Assembly: GCA_963969395.1 (NCBI GenBank)
Contig: OZ017795.1
Coordinates: 24,905,063 to 24,969,062, forward strand
Direction: 5' to 3'
Source: Pseudoscleropodium purum
Lineage: Eukaryota > Streptophyta > Bryopsida > Hypnales > Brachytheciaceae
DNA: 64,000 nt
Part shown: in pieces, positions 35,301 to 46,627 of the stretch
How positions within the stretch are numbered: the first letter of the stretch is position 1
Layout of the letters: every line of letters starts with the position of its first letter
Made by a program: the position numbers and the translations under genes
The notes under the pieces: model-generated
The model's database searches: none
What the model saw: the letters and a program-made list of their open reading frames with translations, nothing else
Told to the model about the DNA's origin: nothing

Positions 35301-35748
35301 ATTTCATTTTTTTTGGTAACCTCTGGAGACTTGTGCTATACTACGACTATAATAGAAATAGTCAGTATCCGGGTTGTTAAAATCATTAGTAACATTACGA
35401 AAACAAATCTGATACGAATCTGGGATCCAGAAAAGTACCGGATTTCCCAAACCTATATTCTAAACTTCCAGTCTAAGAAACTAGGAGACCGTTATAGGAA
35501 CGATCATCTATTAATTCTCCACCGGGAATCGTCTGCTGCGCACCAGGTACTTAAATCCACTACCACCTCTCTTTCTTTCCTTCTCTGCTTGCTGAACTTG
35601 TTGAATATATAGTTGAGAGAAAGAGTGGTGAGAGAGCAACCAAGATAGGAAGGAGACGGAAGGATTAGTATCGGATTAGTTTTATCAGTTGTCAGTGATT
35701 CATGGCGGTGGTTGTTGACTCGGCTGCATGAAAATCTGAAGTTGTAGC
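35301..35748. other. Spacer, no gene recognised
   Basis: Mixed-composition DNA before the next open frame. The 105-codon frame at 35295-35612 has no motif. Confidence 0.4.
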
Positions 35749-37673
35749 TTGGATGGTTTGTCCAATTATCCCTTTCGATCTGGGTTACTAAGTGTAGTTA
35801 GAAGGGACCTCATGTGTATTGGGTGTGTCAGATTGTTAAATAGGCCGTGGAGTATGAAGAACGAGGAGATGATTCAGAAACTCATTTATGGAGTTCCAAA
35901 TCAGTACAAGTTGACAATGAGAGGTCGACCCATAGCTTGGATGGAAGACATCTGGGTAGATGTCTATTCGTTTAACAAGAATGGACTCGGACTAGCCGGA
36001 AGAGCGGACAAGTACGTAGCTGGAAAGTTCCGGAGTCAAGCCAACTCAAAGGAGGGTTTTGCCATTAGTGACTGTAAGAACGAGAGGCATAGATGGGTAC
36101 TGAATTCTTTGATTCCAATCTTGTATCCAGAAAAGTCTACCTGAATTATGGTCATGGTGGCCAATACCATTTTCAGAGCTTTCGAGGACCGGATCGTCCA
36201 TTGGAAAAGAGTGATTCAAGGAGTCGTGGGCAAGCTGACAGAGCATGTGGGCTGAGTAAAGCACAACCCTATTACGTCGTATATGTTCCACTTCTATCAC
36301 CACAAGGAGGTCTTGAGTGCCGAGGAGACAATTGAGTATAATACCAAAGTCGAGATCTTGAAGTACGACCTCATTGAAGAACTAGAGAAGGAGGAAAAGG
36401 AATCCAAAGAAGAGCAACCGGAAGAGGAAGAAGAAGCAGTGGACCAGAAATGAAGGAAGTCCACAGATCCGGCAGCATAGGGGAAGGCGCCAACACCAGA
36501 CAGAAGGAACCGATACCAGATCCGGAACATCCCCAAGAGCTCGAGATCATCGAAGTCGGAATCTAGTGGATGTAGTAGGCCAAACAAATGTATGGCGAAC
36601 TAGAGGATCACGTGTTTCTTATCGCAAATGAATTCAAGGTAGAGTCAGACCAAATTTTGGAGGAGATCCGGAGATGTCCGAATCCGGAAGAGTTTCGATA
36701 GAAAGAGGAACAAATCCAAAAGTTGGAAGAGGAAAAGCATAATTTCAAGTCCCAACTCGAGTGGACGGAGGGGGAGTTGAGCTTGGCAAGACGGAAGGAG
36801 ACAGAAGCTCTTCAACTTGTCCACAACCTCAAGGAACTCATCATGGTTCTAGAACATACGGTGATTTGAGCTAACCTCTACACTGCCTAGTTGGAGAAAA
36901 AATGGCATATGACTGGATCTAGGATGGTAAAGATCCTAGTTGACTTTGAAGCTTTGATGGGGATTGTTTTAAATGATATGTGCAAGTTGTTGGGGTATTT
37001 GGATCTGAAACGGGCCATCGACTTAGAAGGGTTTCCAGAAGTCTCTAGGAGCATATTCCAAGATACTCCAATTTGATAGACTCTAATCCAGCACGCTTCA
37101 AGTAGCCCGATTCAACTCCAATCAGAGGGACTGAAGTCTATCCTCACTCTAGTTGCGGGACCCTCAGGTAGCCAAGCACGGATTCCATCAGCATTAGTGG
37201 TACTTGAGTCAGAGAAAGGGGCAAGTGAGAAGTCTGTTTCGGTAGAAATAGGGATTTCCTTCTCAATTTTTCCACCACCCAGAAAAGTCATGGCTGGAAA
37301 GTTTATGGTGCCCAAATTGATAGTTTGCGGCAATCGTGATGCACCAATTGGAGTAATGACAAATCCGGCTTGGTCTCATCCGCAAGATTTCTCTCATATG
37401 CAGTAGTTGATGCCAAAACGGGATCATGCTGAGATTGAATTGAGTGAATCGCCGCAAGCCAAGGATTTAAAGATTCAAGAGATTGAAGAATTGGAGGAAG
37501 AGGTGTTGAAGCCCAGATCCGAGGAAGAGATGGAATCGGAAGACTCGCCTTCTACAGTTTTACGGAAGCCGCAAACTCAATCATCAACAAAGAATACATC
37601 AGTGAAGGCTTTGGTGAAGACTCCGGGTAGTCAAAGTGGGAGCATCTCCAAAAAGGCACAACAGGGTAGATAG
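35749..37673 (+). pseudogene. Decayed long coiled-coil protein gene, probably mobile-element derived
   Basis: Open stretches 35749-36144, about 36150-36455, 36590-37076 and 37197-37673 lie on the plus strand and are separated by isolated stops. The first has a globular appearance (YKLTMRGRPIAWMEDIW...). It is followed by a highly charged Glu/Lys segment (36370-36450, EELEKEEKESKEEQPEEE) and a predicted coiled coil (36690-36850, EEQIQKLEEEKHNFKSQ). The last stretch has a Ser/Lys-rich tail and one internal TAG at 37404. The architecture of globular head, coiled coil and basic tail resembles gag-like proteins, but I recognise no family. A G-run typical of a polypurine tract lies 0.2 kb downstream. 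Confidence 0.45.
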
Positions 37674-37880
37674 AATGCTGGTAGTTAGGTAGGGTAATTA
37701 TTTGGAACGGGATTTCCAAGCATGGATCCGGGTTTCAGATTGTTTTAGGGGTTCCACATTTGTTGGGGTAGTTGGACTGTGGATGTTTCGGGTATCCTGG
37801 GTTATTCATTGGTTTGTTGCTCTGATTTTCGGGATGCCTTTCTAGATTTTTAGGCATTGACTTTGGTTTTGATTTTGATT

Positions 37881-37893
37881 TTTAAGGGGGGGC
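37881..37893 (+). other. Polypurine-tract-like AAGGGGGGG
   Basis: A run of seven G after AA, close behind the long coiled-coil frame and shortly before TGTTGCCC. In LTR elements such a tract marks the start of the 3' LTR. No matching 5' LTR was found, so this is only suggestive. Confidence 0.3.
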
Positions 37894-38663
37894 AAGTTTG
37901 TTGCCCTTTCATTCCATCATAGCAATTATTTTGTTATATTCCATTCCTTTCTTTAATTCGAGTCACTTGGTGAACATTCTGGCTCCAACCGTGTATCCAG
38001 ATTGTGTTGGTTTATTGTTTAAGTGTTGAATTGTGAGAAGGCCAGATGAGGAGGAATCCAGATTTCGGATAACTTGATCAGATTGAAGAAGTACTATTGT
38101 AATGATGTTAGATACGAGACGAAGGAGTTGTACATGGTGCCTTTGAACTACTAAAACGATAATCTAGTTTTTAGTGTAGAGTGGTGTGAATACAAGTCCG
38201 GAATTGGATACAATTATATGTAGAGATAAGCGATCGTCATAAAAACTCCCACTTATCAAAAGGTCTGCCTAGTTTGGGATCCGTCTTATACATAGAGAGA
38301 TTACCCCCTTATCAATTCTAGGTGCCTGAGATCTATCGTTGTAGTAAAGAGTGGATACAATCTTGAGTGATGTGCATTTTGGATCGGCCATTCGGGATGT
38401 TGTGAGGATTTGGATCTACCTTATATACTACAACATTTTGAGTACTTGGGTGTTTGTTTTCTATTTGCTTTTGTTTGTATAGTAAATAGACTAGAGTGGT
38501 GAAGTCTCTACCCCTTGAAAGATCAATAGCGGTGTTCTGTTGTAGATTTGTATATTAGGTAAAAACATATTATAATATGTTATTTTGAGTAGCTTCAAGG
38601 TGACGCCACTTTAACATCTATTTAAGAGGGTAGTTTGCCTTAGAACTTCATTTCATTCGAGTA
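37894..38663. other. Spacer, no gene
   Basis: No open frame of note. It could be LTR sequence if the polypurine tract is real. Confidence 0.35.
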
Positions 38664-39152
38664 GTGGATTTTGTTTTCTACTTTAGAGTTAGAATGTCGA
38701 ACTGGAGGGTTTTTTCTAAGTCTCAAGATGAAGAGCTTCAACCAGAGGCTGAATTCGAGCTTTCATTGTCACAGCTATCAGATCAACCTCTTTTGGAACG
38801 GGATCTTGCATTGCCACTTAGGCATCCTCGAGATGAAGCTGGGCCTTCTAAACCGCCGAAGCAACCTCGCGTGGAGCGACGATGGCATGGTAATCTTGAT
38901 ACCAATGCTCATGTCTTGATAATCTTGCTCCAAATTGGGTGTGTTGAGCCAGGCACTCGGGAAGTGACTTTTGAAGCGAGTTATGAAGGCAAAAACATCG
39001 ATCATTATTATTGTATGGTTTTGCTGGTGGAGGGTAGTCGTGGCCACCAACGTTGGTTGGAAGGTCAAGTCAACCCATTGATGAAGTCCGAGCGTACAAA
39101 TTACGTTGCTGCCATCATCAAACGCATTCTCAACTTTTTGCAGATGAAGTGA
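38664..39152 (+). CDS. Unrecognised 162-codon open frame
   Basis: Uninterrupted frame with balanced composition. The N-terminal half is rich in acidic and polar residues (SQDEELQPEAEFELSLSQLS), followed by a Pro/Arg-rich linker (GPSKPPKQPRVERRWHG) and a globular-looking C-terminal half (REVTFEASYEGKNIDHYYCM...), ending in LNFLQMK. No signal peptide or membrane segment. I do not recognise the family. It lies between mobile-element relics and a satellite array, so it may be an element-encoded accessory protein or captured fragment. The true start may be the Met at 38694, giving MSNWRVF. Confidence 0.35.
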   Translation: MDFVFYFRVRMSNWRVFSKSQDEELQPEAEFELSLSQLSDQPLLERDLALPLRHPRDEAGPSKPPKQPRVERRWHGNLDTNAHVLIILLQIGCVEPGTREVTFEASYEGKNIDHYYCMVLLVEGSRGHQRWLEGQVNPLMKSERTNYVAAIIKRILNFLQMK

Positions 39153-39544
39153 AGTTGTGATTGGAACTCTAGTTTTTTTATCTCTAGTGAGCATTTATTA
39201 AATGTTAGTTACTAATTTTATACTTTGAGTATTTTATTAAAATCACAGTGTGTGATTATAAACGTATAATGAGAAGTTAGTGATTAAAAGTTAGCTAGGG
39301 TTTTAGAGTAAAGGAAGAGTGTGATTGGGGATATAGTTTGGCATCTTAGGTGGGGTCTTGGTAGGGGCATGGGCTGATGTGTCCCACCCCTCACTTGAAA
39401 TAGGGAGGAAAAGAGGGAAAATATGCTTAGTTAATGTGTGAAAGAAGAGAGAAGTGTGGGTGTGTAGAGGTGTCTTGAAATCGGATTTCAGAGGGAGATA
39501 TCTCGGTATATATGAGCTTTTTTGATATAAAAATTGGTGAGTTT

Positions 39545-40160
39545 GTTCCTTGTGAAATTAGCTTTCCAAAATGAGTTTGCAAGCTTGATTTGAAGGATTA
39601 TTGAAGGAGTTGTGATAGTTTGAAGGTAGGAAGTTTGCGGTTACCCAATTAAGAGAAGCCGAGACTTTCGAGGCCTTTGATGTCTAGACAATAGCTTGGA
39701 ATGAGCTCAAATTTGAAGGAATATTATTGTATTTTGTTAGCTTTCTATAAACATATTACACTTCACAATTGGAGTATTTTTGAGTGAGATATGGAGATTC
39801 AAAGGTAGAAAGGTCTGCTGCCTTTACAGAAGGAAGGCCGAGGCTTGTTTTGTTCATAATGTCTGAACAATAGTTTACAATGAGCTCAAATTTGGAGGAG
39901 TATTATTGTATTTTGTTAGATTTTTAGAAACTTATTATACTTCACAATTGGAGTATTTTTGAGCGAGATATGGAGATTCAAAGGTGAAGAGGTCTGTTGC
40001 CTTTAGAAAAGAAAGGCCAAGACTTGTTTGTCCATAATGTTTAGATAATAGCTTAGAATGAGTTCAAATTTGGAGGAATTTTAGTGTATTTTGTTAGCTT
40101 TCCAGAGAGCTAAGATACTTAATATTTGAAGTTGTGAAACCTATGTAGTGTTAGTTTGAA
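39545..40160 (+). repeat. 179-bp tandem satellite, about 3.3 units
   Basis: The anchor word TTGGAG/TTGAAG recurs at 39590, 39769, 39948 and 40126 (spacing 179, 179, 178). Units share CACTTCACAATTGGAGTATT, GAGATATGGAGATTCAAAGG, CTGCCTTT and ATGAGCTCAAATTTGGAGGA. A diverged array of the same period and motif order is at 53.4-54.3 kb. Confidence 0.88.
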
Positions 40161-41555
40161 GTTCAAAAGTAATTTGGGGTTAGTTTTCAATTTTCTTGTT
40201 GTGTTTTTGAACACTTCAAGAATACAAGACATAGAGGAATGAAGAAATGAAGGAGTGAGATCTTTGGAACCCTCTTGTATGTTGTGGTTTGTGGCTCGAT
40301 TTGTTTTATTTGTTATTCCCAACCGGTTTTGGAGGCTAGTTGTTTTTTCCTTTCTGCATTGTAAACTTGTTGCGGGCTCTGTGGGTATCCAAGAGTAGCC
40401 CCATTTTGTATTTGTGGTGATGAAGTGGGATTGATCACCTACATAGTCATATTTTGTTGTTCCCACCGGTGAGGCACGATTGCTGGTCACCGTGGGTTTG
40501 AAGTTTAGGAGCCCATCATCCGGACGGCATCTCGTGTTATGCTGTCCCATTTTACCCGTCCGAGGCCTGTGGTTTCTTATCACCTACTTGATCAAACCCT
40601 TACCTATTTAGAGCTAACACATGATAGGTTAGAGGAAGATTGAAGATTGAAAACCGAAGATTGAAGACCTGAAGATTGTTTGAAGTCCCTGGTTAACTAA
40701 TTCCAGTTGTAGCCAAATACCCTGTGTATTCCTAAAGCGCATTCATCTCAACTCGACAGCGGATCCTCTAATGGTAAAATAAAGGAATTGAAAACTAGTT
40801 TGTTAAGGGACGAAACTGGAAAAATTGGGTGATATTGGATCCAGATAGAAATCCGGATAGTAGTGATTCTGGAAAAGAGAGTGAAAGAGAGTAGTCAGAA
40901 GAGGAGAAAACGATCATCTGGATATTGGAGTTTGGAAAGGCATTTGGAATTCCCTGGGATGATTATTCATGTTATTTTACCACTTTTTCGTGTGTAAAGA
41001 TACTTACGCCTAGACTGTGCCTACGACTTCAACTGTTGGCAACTACCCAACCAAGTATTTTTTACGGTACTAGCCCTAAGGTAGCTTGGATCGTGTCGTC
41101 CAAAAGACAGACATGTTCGAATTCATTCTCTCTTTCTTTGTATTTTATGCATGCGTTTTGTTTGAATGTTTGTGTTCAAGGTTTGTTTCATATTTACGAG
41201 ACCAATTATATATTCGTAGTTTCTATCTTTGAGATTGAATGTTCTAGATTCAGAGATACAATTGTTGTATTCCTCACTTGTTGTACACGTTCATATTGGC
41301 CATTTCTAGTGATGCTCAAGTTGCTTGTATAATTGCAAGAAGTCTTAGGTTCATGATGTGTTGTTGCATTCAAATGTGAATTTCATGGCCATCCACTAGA
41401 GAGATATTTGTTTTATGAGTGGAATAGGAGAGTCATGTCATGCGGGTTGTTTCAAATCCATTGAAAGCAGTTTCACATGGAGGAGTCCTCTTTGGTCCTT
41501 TTGCAAAGTATCATAATAATGATCTTGACGTTTGAAAGTTTCTTACACATAGGTA
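40161..41555. other. Spacer with unrecognised frames
   Basis: Open stretches at 40119-40583 (minus) and 40925-41332 (plus) have no motif. The latter starts in GC-balanced DNA and ends in a hydrophobic low-complexity run. The 5' end of the PiggyBac relic may begin here. Confidence 0.4.
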
Positions 41556-41559
41556 TGCA

Positions 41560-42760
41560 GCCCAGCCCTTGCAGTTGAATCTAGTACTTACGAATGGGCG
41601 TGCAGATTGGACGCTGCTTAATCTGGTGGAGTTGTTAACATGGTTTAGGATTTTGATGTTAGAAGGTCTCAAACAATTCCTCTATATTCGATGTTACTGG
41701 GACAGGAGGGCATTTTACAATTGTCCCCTCCGAGGCAATGACATACACACAATTTGAGGCCATTATACAATGCTAGCATCTGGTGGATAATGAAGGGCTA
41801 GTGAATGATCGCATGGACCCATCATACAATAAGTTGGCTAAAGTCTGTTGGTTGTGTGAAGATTTCGCAACCCATTCTTAGTCACTTTACAACAATGAGC
41901 AATCCTCATTGTTGATATAATAATGATCGCATATAAGGGTTGCTTATGCAACATACGGCAATGCATGAAGTCTAAACCCGTGAAGTTTGGTGTGAAGGTC
42001 TGGGCACTTGCTAACTCTCAAAATAGGTATGCAAAACTAGAGAGAAAATATTTTGCATGCTCTTCGGTTCTTCATTTCCATATGTATTTACATGTTTTTC
42101 TTAATTGCATTCTAAGATGCCAATGGTATTTGCTACAGGTATGTATCAAACATAATAGTATATCTAGGGGTGGATGAGGCACATCATGAAGGTGATTCTA
42201 TAGGCGAAAATGTAGTTCTGACTACCATTGCCGGCCTTGAAGGGTGTAGTCATGTGATTATAACGGACAATTTCTTCACATCTCCTCGGCTCTTTGTGGA
42301 GCTTATGAAGCACGGCCTTTAGGCAATAGGAACCTACTGGAAAATAAGAAAGGGTTTTTTTGTAAGCTTGGCAGGCTTCTCAAACATAGAGTTATCAAAG
42401 TATAGCCACTTGGTAGTGAAGATGCATAGGAGCCAAAACATTGTTGCCATCTACTGGATGGACTCCAAGCATGTCTTCTTGTTGTCTACAGCATGTGACC
42501 CTATTGGAGAAGATTCCTTTGCAGGGTGTTGAATGGGTTGTGAATGGATTTAGTTTTCTACGTCTCCAATACTTCTACAATACCAAGCGGGAATGCGAAG
42601 TGTGGATGTCATAGATCAACAACGCTAGGAGTACAACATGCAACTGCACTCTCACAAGTGGTGACACCGCGTCTTTATGTTTGTATTGGACTCCTAGTTG
42701 TTAAATGCTCATATTTTGTATGTATGTGATCGTCAAGCTTTGAGACTCCCTATGTTATCT
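41560..42760 (+). pseudogene. PiggyBac transposase (DDE_Tnp_1_7) relic with one intron
   Basis: The order of PiggyBac catalytic-core motifs is preserved. MTYTQFEAIIQ at 41738 is followed by SYNKLAKVCWLCEDF. Then VDIIMIAYKG at 41911 holds the first catalytic Asp (41914), and KPVKFGVKVWALA follows. A 112-nt GT-AG intron (42027-42138) comes next, then GENVVLTTIAGLEG, VIITDNFFTSPRLF (second Asp, 42266), IYWMDSKHVFLLST and SVDVIDQQR (third Asp). Further on, HKW-stop-HRVFMFVLDS and LNAHILYVCD match the conserved KWW...NA.ILY end. Many stops (near 41772, 41889, 42319, 42528, 42629, 42659 and 42680) and at least one frame change make it dead. The enzyme inserts DNA at TTAA by cut-and-paste (family knowledge). 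I found no termini for this copy. Confidence 0.85.
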
Positions 42761-43817
42761 CGACTATTGTGGCATTATATTGTGGTAGAGGACCTTATTA
42801 GGCCCTATATGTTCTCTGGTCACATTTGGAGACCCATCCGTAATTTAGCCATGGGAGGCTTGCATTTTAGTAATAGTCATCCTATGCTACGTTGCTATTG
42901 TGTGGTCTAGCAAGTGGACCTGTTGAATGTGTCGTGGTTGCGTTGGAATGTTTCAATGCGAAGGGGCTTCCTTTAGAGCTGTCCACATCCAATGTGGATA
43001 CCATCCAAACATGGGTCAATAGACACATGTAGTTTGAAGTGATCTTAGTCGAAAGAAGGCTTGTTTTGAATTTTGAGTTATTTATGCATCGGACATGGAG
43101 GGATAGGGGTCGTGGTGTTATGTTTCATATACTTCTAGAGTTTGATTGAGGCATGTGCATGAAGCAAAATGATGGGAGTTGAAGTGCAAGGAGTTCTTTT
43201 TCATGTCATGGTCAATAAAAGGAGGAAGATGACTTCATCTATAGTAGCTTTGTTTTGAAAGGAGCGGAGGATGTAGCACTATTTTATTATTCATTTCTAG
43301 TATTCTGTGCAAATTTTGAAGGCTGCAATACTTATGTAATTTAGTTGTAGTGACAAAAGTTGGAGGAGGTCATAGTTGTAGGTGTGCTTTATGTAGCATA
43401 ATAGTCTTGCACACCCAATGTCCATGGGTAATGTGAAATTTTGCATCATATAATTTGTGATGTAACTTGTGACAGTATATATACTAAGAGATCTTTTTTT
43501 ATGTATTGTGAATGAAAATTGTATGAAGGCTTTCACAAGTTGCCTCAAAAGGTGCAGTTTGGAGACTCTTGTATATTCATTTTTTGTGAAAGGAAATTGC
43601 ATGAGGGCTTTGAGTCATCGGTTGTAGGGGTGCAGTTTGGGGAATGCTATCTATTGGGCTCGCAGAGCAATTACTATTGTCCATTTATTAGGAACCGTTG
43701 CCACGGGGATCTCACAAGTGAAGTAGTTATGCTCCCGCCTTTATTTCCCTCCAACTTTTGCCAACTTGGCATGCCCGAATTGCGTTTTACATGTTGGAAA
43801 GAAGTCAGCGCAGGTCG
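42761..43817. other. Downstream of the PiggyBac relic, host side of the CACTA insertion
   Basis: Contains the likely remainder of the transposase C-terminus, then AT-rich DNA. Two partial copies of a GCAGTTTGG/AAGGCTTT motif lie at 43520-43650. No supported gene. Confidence 0.4.
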
Positions 43818-44496
43818 TATCACTATAAGAATCTTGCGTTTTTTTTGTATGTCATTAGGTTTTTCCAAAAACGTATGCAGTGGCATAAATTATGAGTGAT
43901 GTTTGAATAGACGCGATCACAAAAAGTGTAGAACATAGGAATGTCATTTTTGACACACGTGTTAGTTTGCATATCATTAAAAATGCCACGCATTTTTTGT
44001 GACATCCAAAAAAATATGCCTACACCACGTTAGCGACTATAGTCTTTTTTCACAATAGTAGAGTTTACTGCAATTATTGCCTGATAGTGAAAACACTGCC
44101 CACGATTGGAAAATCCTGGTTAGGGGTAGATGCTTCGATCCCGATTGCAACCTAACTTCTTTAGATGGATGTAAGGTCTTGGATGTAGTGATGTAGTTTG
44201 GGGTATGCCATAGAAGAACCTAATATCCCATACCACTTGGGATGGGCAAGCTTGGTAGGTATAAGAGAATCATGAAAATAGGATGAAATAATCACAAAGC
44301 CAATGAAACTTGGATTATCATGTTTCTATGTGATTGACAATTTCCACTTGGCTTTGTAATTTTAACATACTAAAATTTTGAATTTCATCAATGGATTAGT
44401 TGGAGACACATAATAAGTTAATAACACATTTTTGCCAATCATGAAACAAATTTTATCCAATACATTCATTTTTGTACAATTTGTATTAAGAACTTT

Positions 44497-45930
44497 GAAC
44501 ATGCCACAATATAAGTGTTGGTATGATTTTCTAGGCTCATACTTCACATTACAATTTCCATTTCCTTATATTAATTGCATAGGTGTTGACTTCCTATGCT
44601 ATCAAAAGTAAATGGATTTAAAAATAAATGTAGTTGGAAAATATATTTCATTAAAAAGATTTCCAATGGACACTAAAGTTTTTGTAATTAGCATAGTATG
44701 TGATACATCATAGAGTTTGTAATTAAAAAATATTGTATGCTCCCTTTAGCCCTTCTTCATAACCCAAATTAGGAAATTCCATAATTATAGAGTGCTTGAA
44801 CAAGGGGGTAACACTTACATAAATGAGCTTAATATAGACATTTCACAATAATTGAATAAAACTCAAAAAAATATATTTCATTAAAAAGATTTCCAATGAA
44901 CTTTAAATTTTTTAGTAATTAGCATAGTATGTAGTACATTCATAGCATCTGGAATTAACATATATTGTGTGCCTCCTTCATGACCCAAATTAGAAAATTC
45001 CATAATTATAGAGTGCCCAAACAAGGGGGTCACACTTACATGATTGAATTTATAGACATTGCACAACTAAATAGAACTCAAAAATATAAATTTCATTAAA
45101 AAGATTTCTAATGGACATTAAAAGTTTTCGTAATTAGCATAGTACGTGGTACATTCATGGCATTTATAGAGTGCCCAAACCAAATACTCACACTTATATG
45201 AATTCTAGAATATACATTTTACCAATTTCATGAATTCAAACAATGCCACAACATAAGTGTTGTTATGGTTTAGGAGGCTAGCTTACACTTTACATGCCAA
45301 ATCTTTTTCCTAATTAAAATTGCACGGGGGTTTAATTCCAATGTTCTTGGAAAAACATTGCGTTATGGGAAAATTGAACTTCAGAAACAAATTGGGAAAA
45401 CAAATTGGCATAATGAAACATTTCTACTTGCATAGTAAGTGGGTTTTAGAAGGCATTTGGAAATTGAAATTATTCTATGTCCCCTTCTCAATGACTGTAA
45501 TTCAAAAATTACATAATTGCAAAGTCCAACCACACGCTCATGCTCACAAAATTTAAGTTCTTTAGATTTTATGAGTCTAAAGGGTTGAGGAAATGTCACA
45601 ATGTAAGTGCATTTTCTAGGTTTTTGGCTTCTTCTTCACATTACAACTTCCATTTACTAATTTATATTGCATAGCATATGATTTCAATGGTATTGGATGC
45701 AGTTGTGGGTGGAAGGAAATGGAGTTGAAAAAAAAAAAAAGGAGCCCAATAGAATGTGCACATAAAATCTTATAGTAATGTAATATGTGATCTATTCCTA
45801 GGCTAACAAATTTGAAATTATTATGTGCCCCGAAAATAGTCATTCAAATTCTAAGTTTACATAATTCTAAAGTGCCCAAGTAATAGCCTCACAAATACAT
45901 GAACTACCTAAATACTCAAGACATGCCTCA
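44497..45930. repeat. Tandem repeats in the left arm of the CACTA element
   Basis: The word TTTCATTAAAAAGATTTC recurs at 44646, 44876 and 45091 (spacing 230 and 215), with ATAATTATAGAGTGC and TAGCATAGTA in each unit. A second module (ATGCCACAAtATAAGTG) recurs at about 44501, 45243, 45593 and 45919. CACTA subterminal arrays of this kind usually hold transposase binding sites; that role is inference here. Confidence 0.8.
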
Positions 45931-46627
45931 ATTTGAGTACATTTAGGCATTTATAAGCTGATACTGAAGACTACAAATTCCACTTTCTAGTTTCAATTGC
46001 ATAGACGATGTTCAATTGAAATGGTGTTGGTAGAAAATGGTGTTCCAAAGAAATGGAGTTCAAAATAGAATAGTTAAAAACAATATTGCAATTGACAAAG
46101 AAATTTATATTAACATAGTATGTCAATTTTTTATGTCATCTAAAAATTGTGGGCATATAGCGTTTGGAATAGCCTAAGTATAGTTTGCAAAACCTCAAGC
46201 ATTTTGTAATGTTGATAAAGAAGAAGAAATACCAAAGAAAAATAATAAATACAAAATGACTATCCTAGAGAATAACATAAATATCAAAAATTGTGGGGGT
46301 GGTTTGGGCTTGATGGCCATTTTGTATTTTCTTCATTGAACTGAGGTGTATAGCACAACTTCCCCACATCTATATTACACTCTACATATACTATTTTTGT
46401 ATGAGATTCAACTTGCGCAGATGGCATGCATTTGGCATTTTTGTTCTGAAGGGAATGAAAACATTCTTGTAGACATGCATTACAACGTCCATTGTATCGA
46501 AGATTGTACATTCTACATGATGTCATATAAGACATGAAATCGTATGTCCATTTCATTGGCAATTATACTAATGCATTCACTCATACAGAAGCCCTTCCCT
46601 TGCCTATTGCTCTATGTTGTTGCCTTC

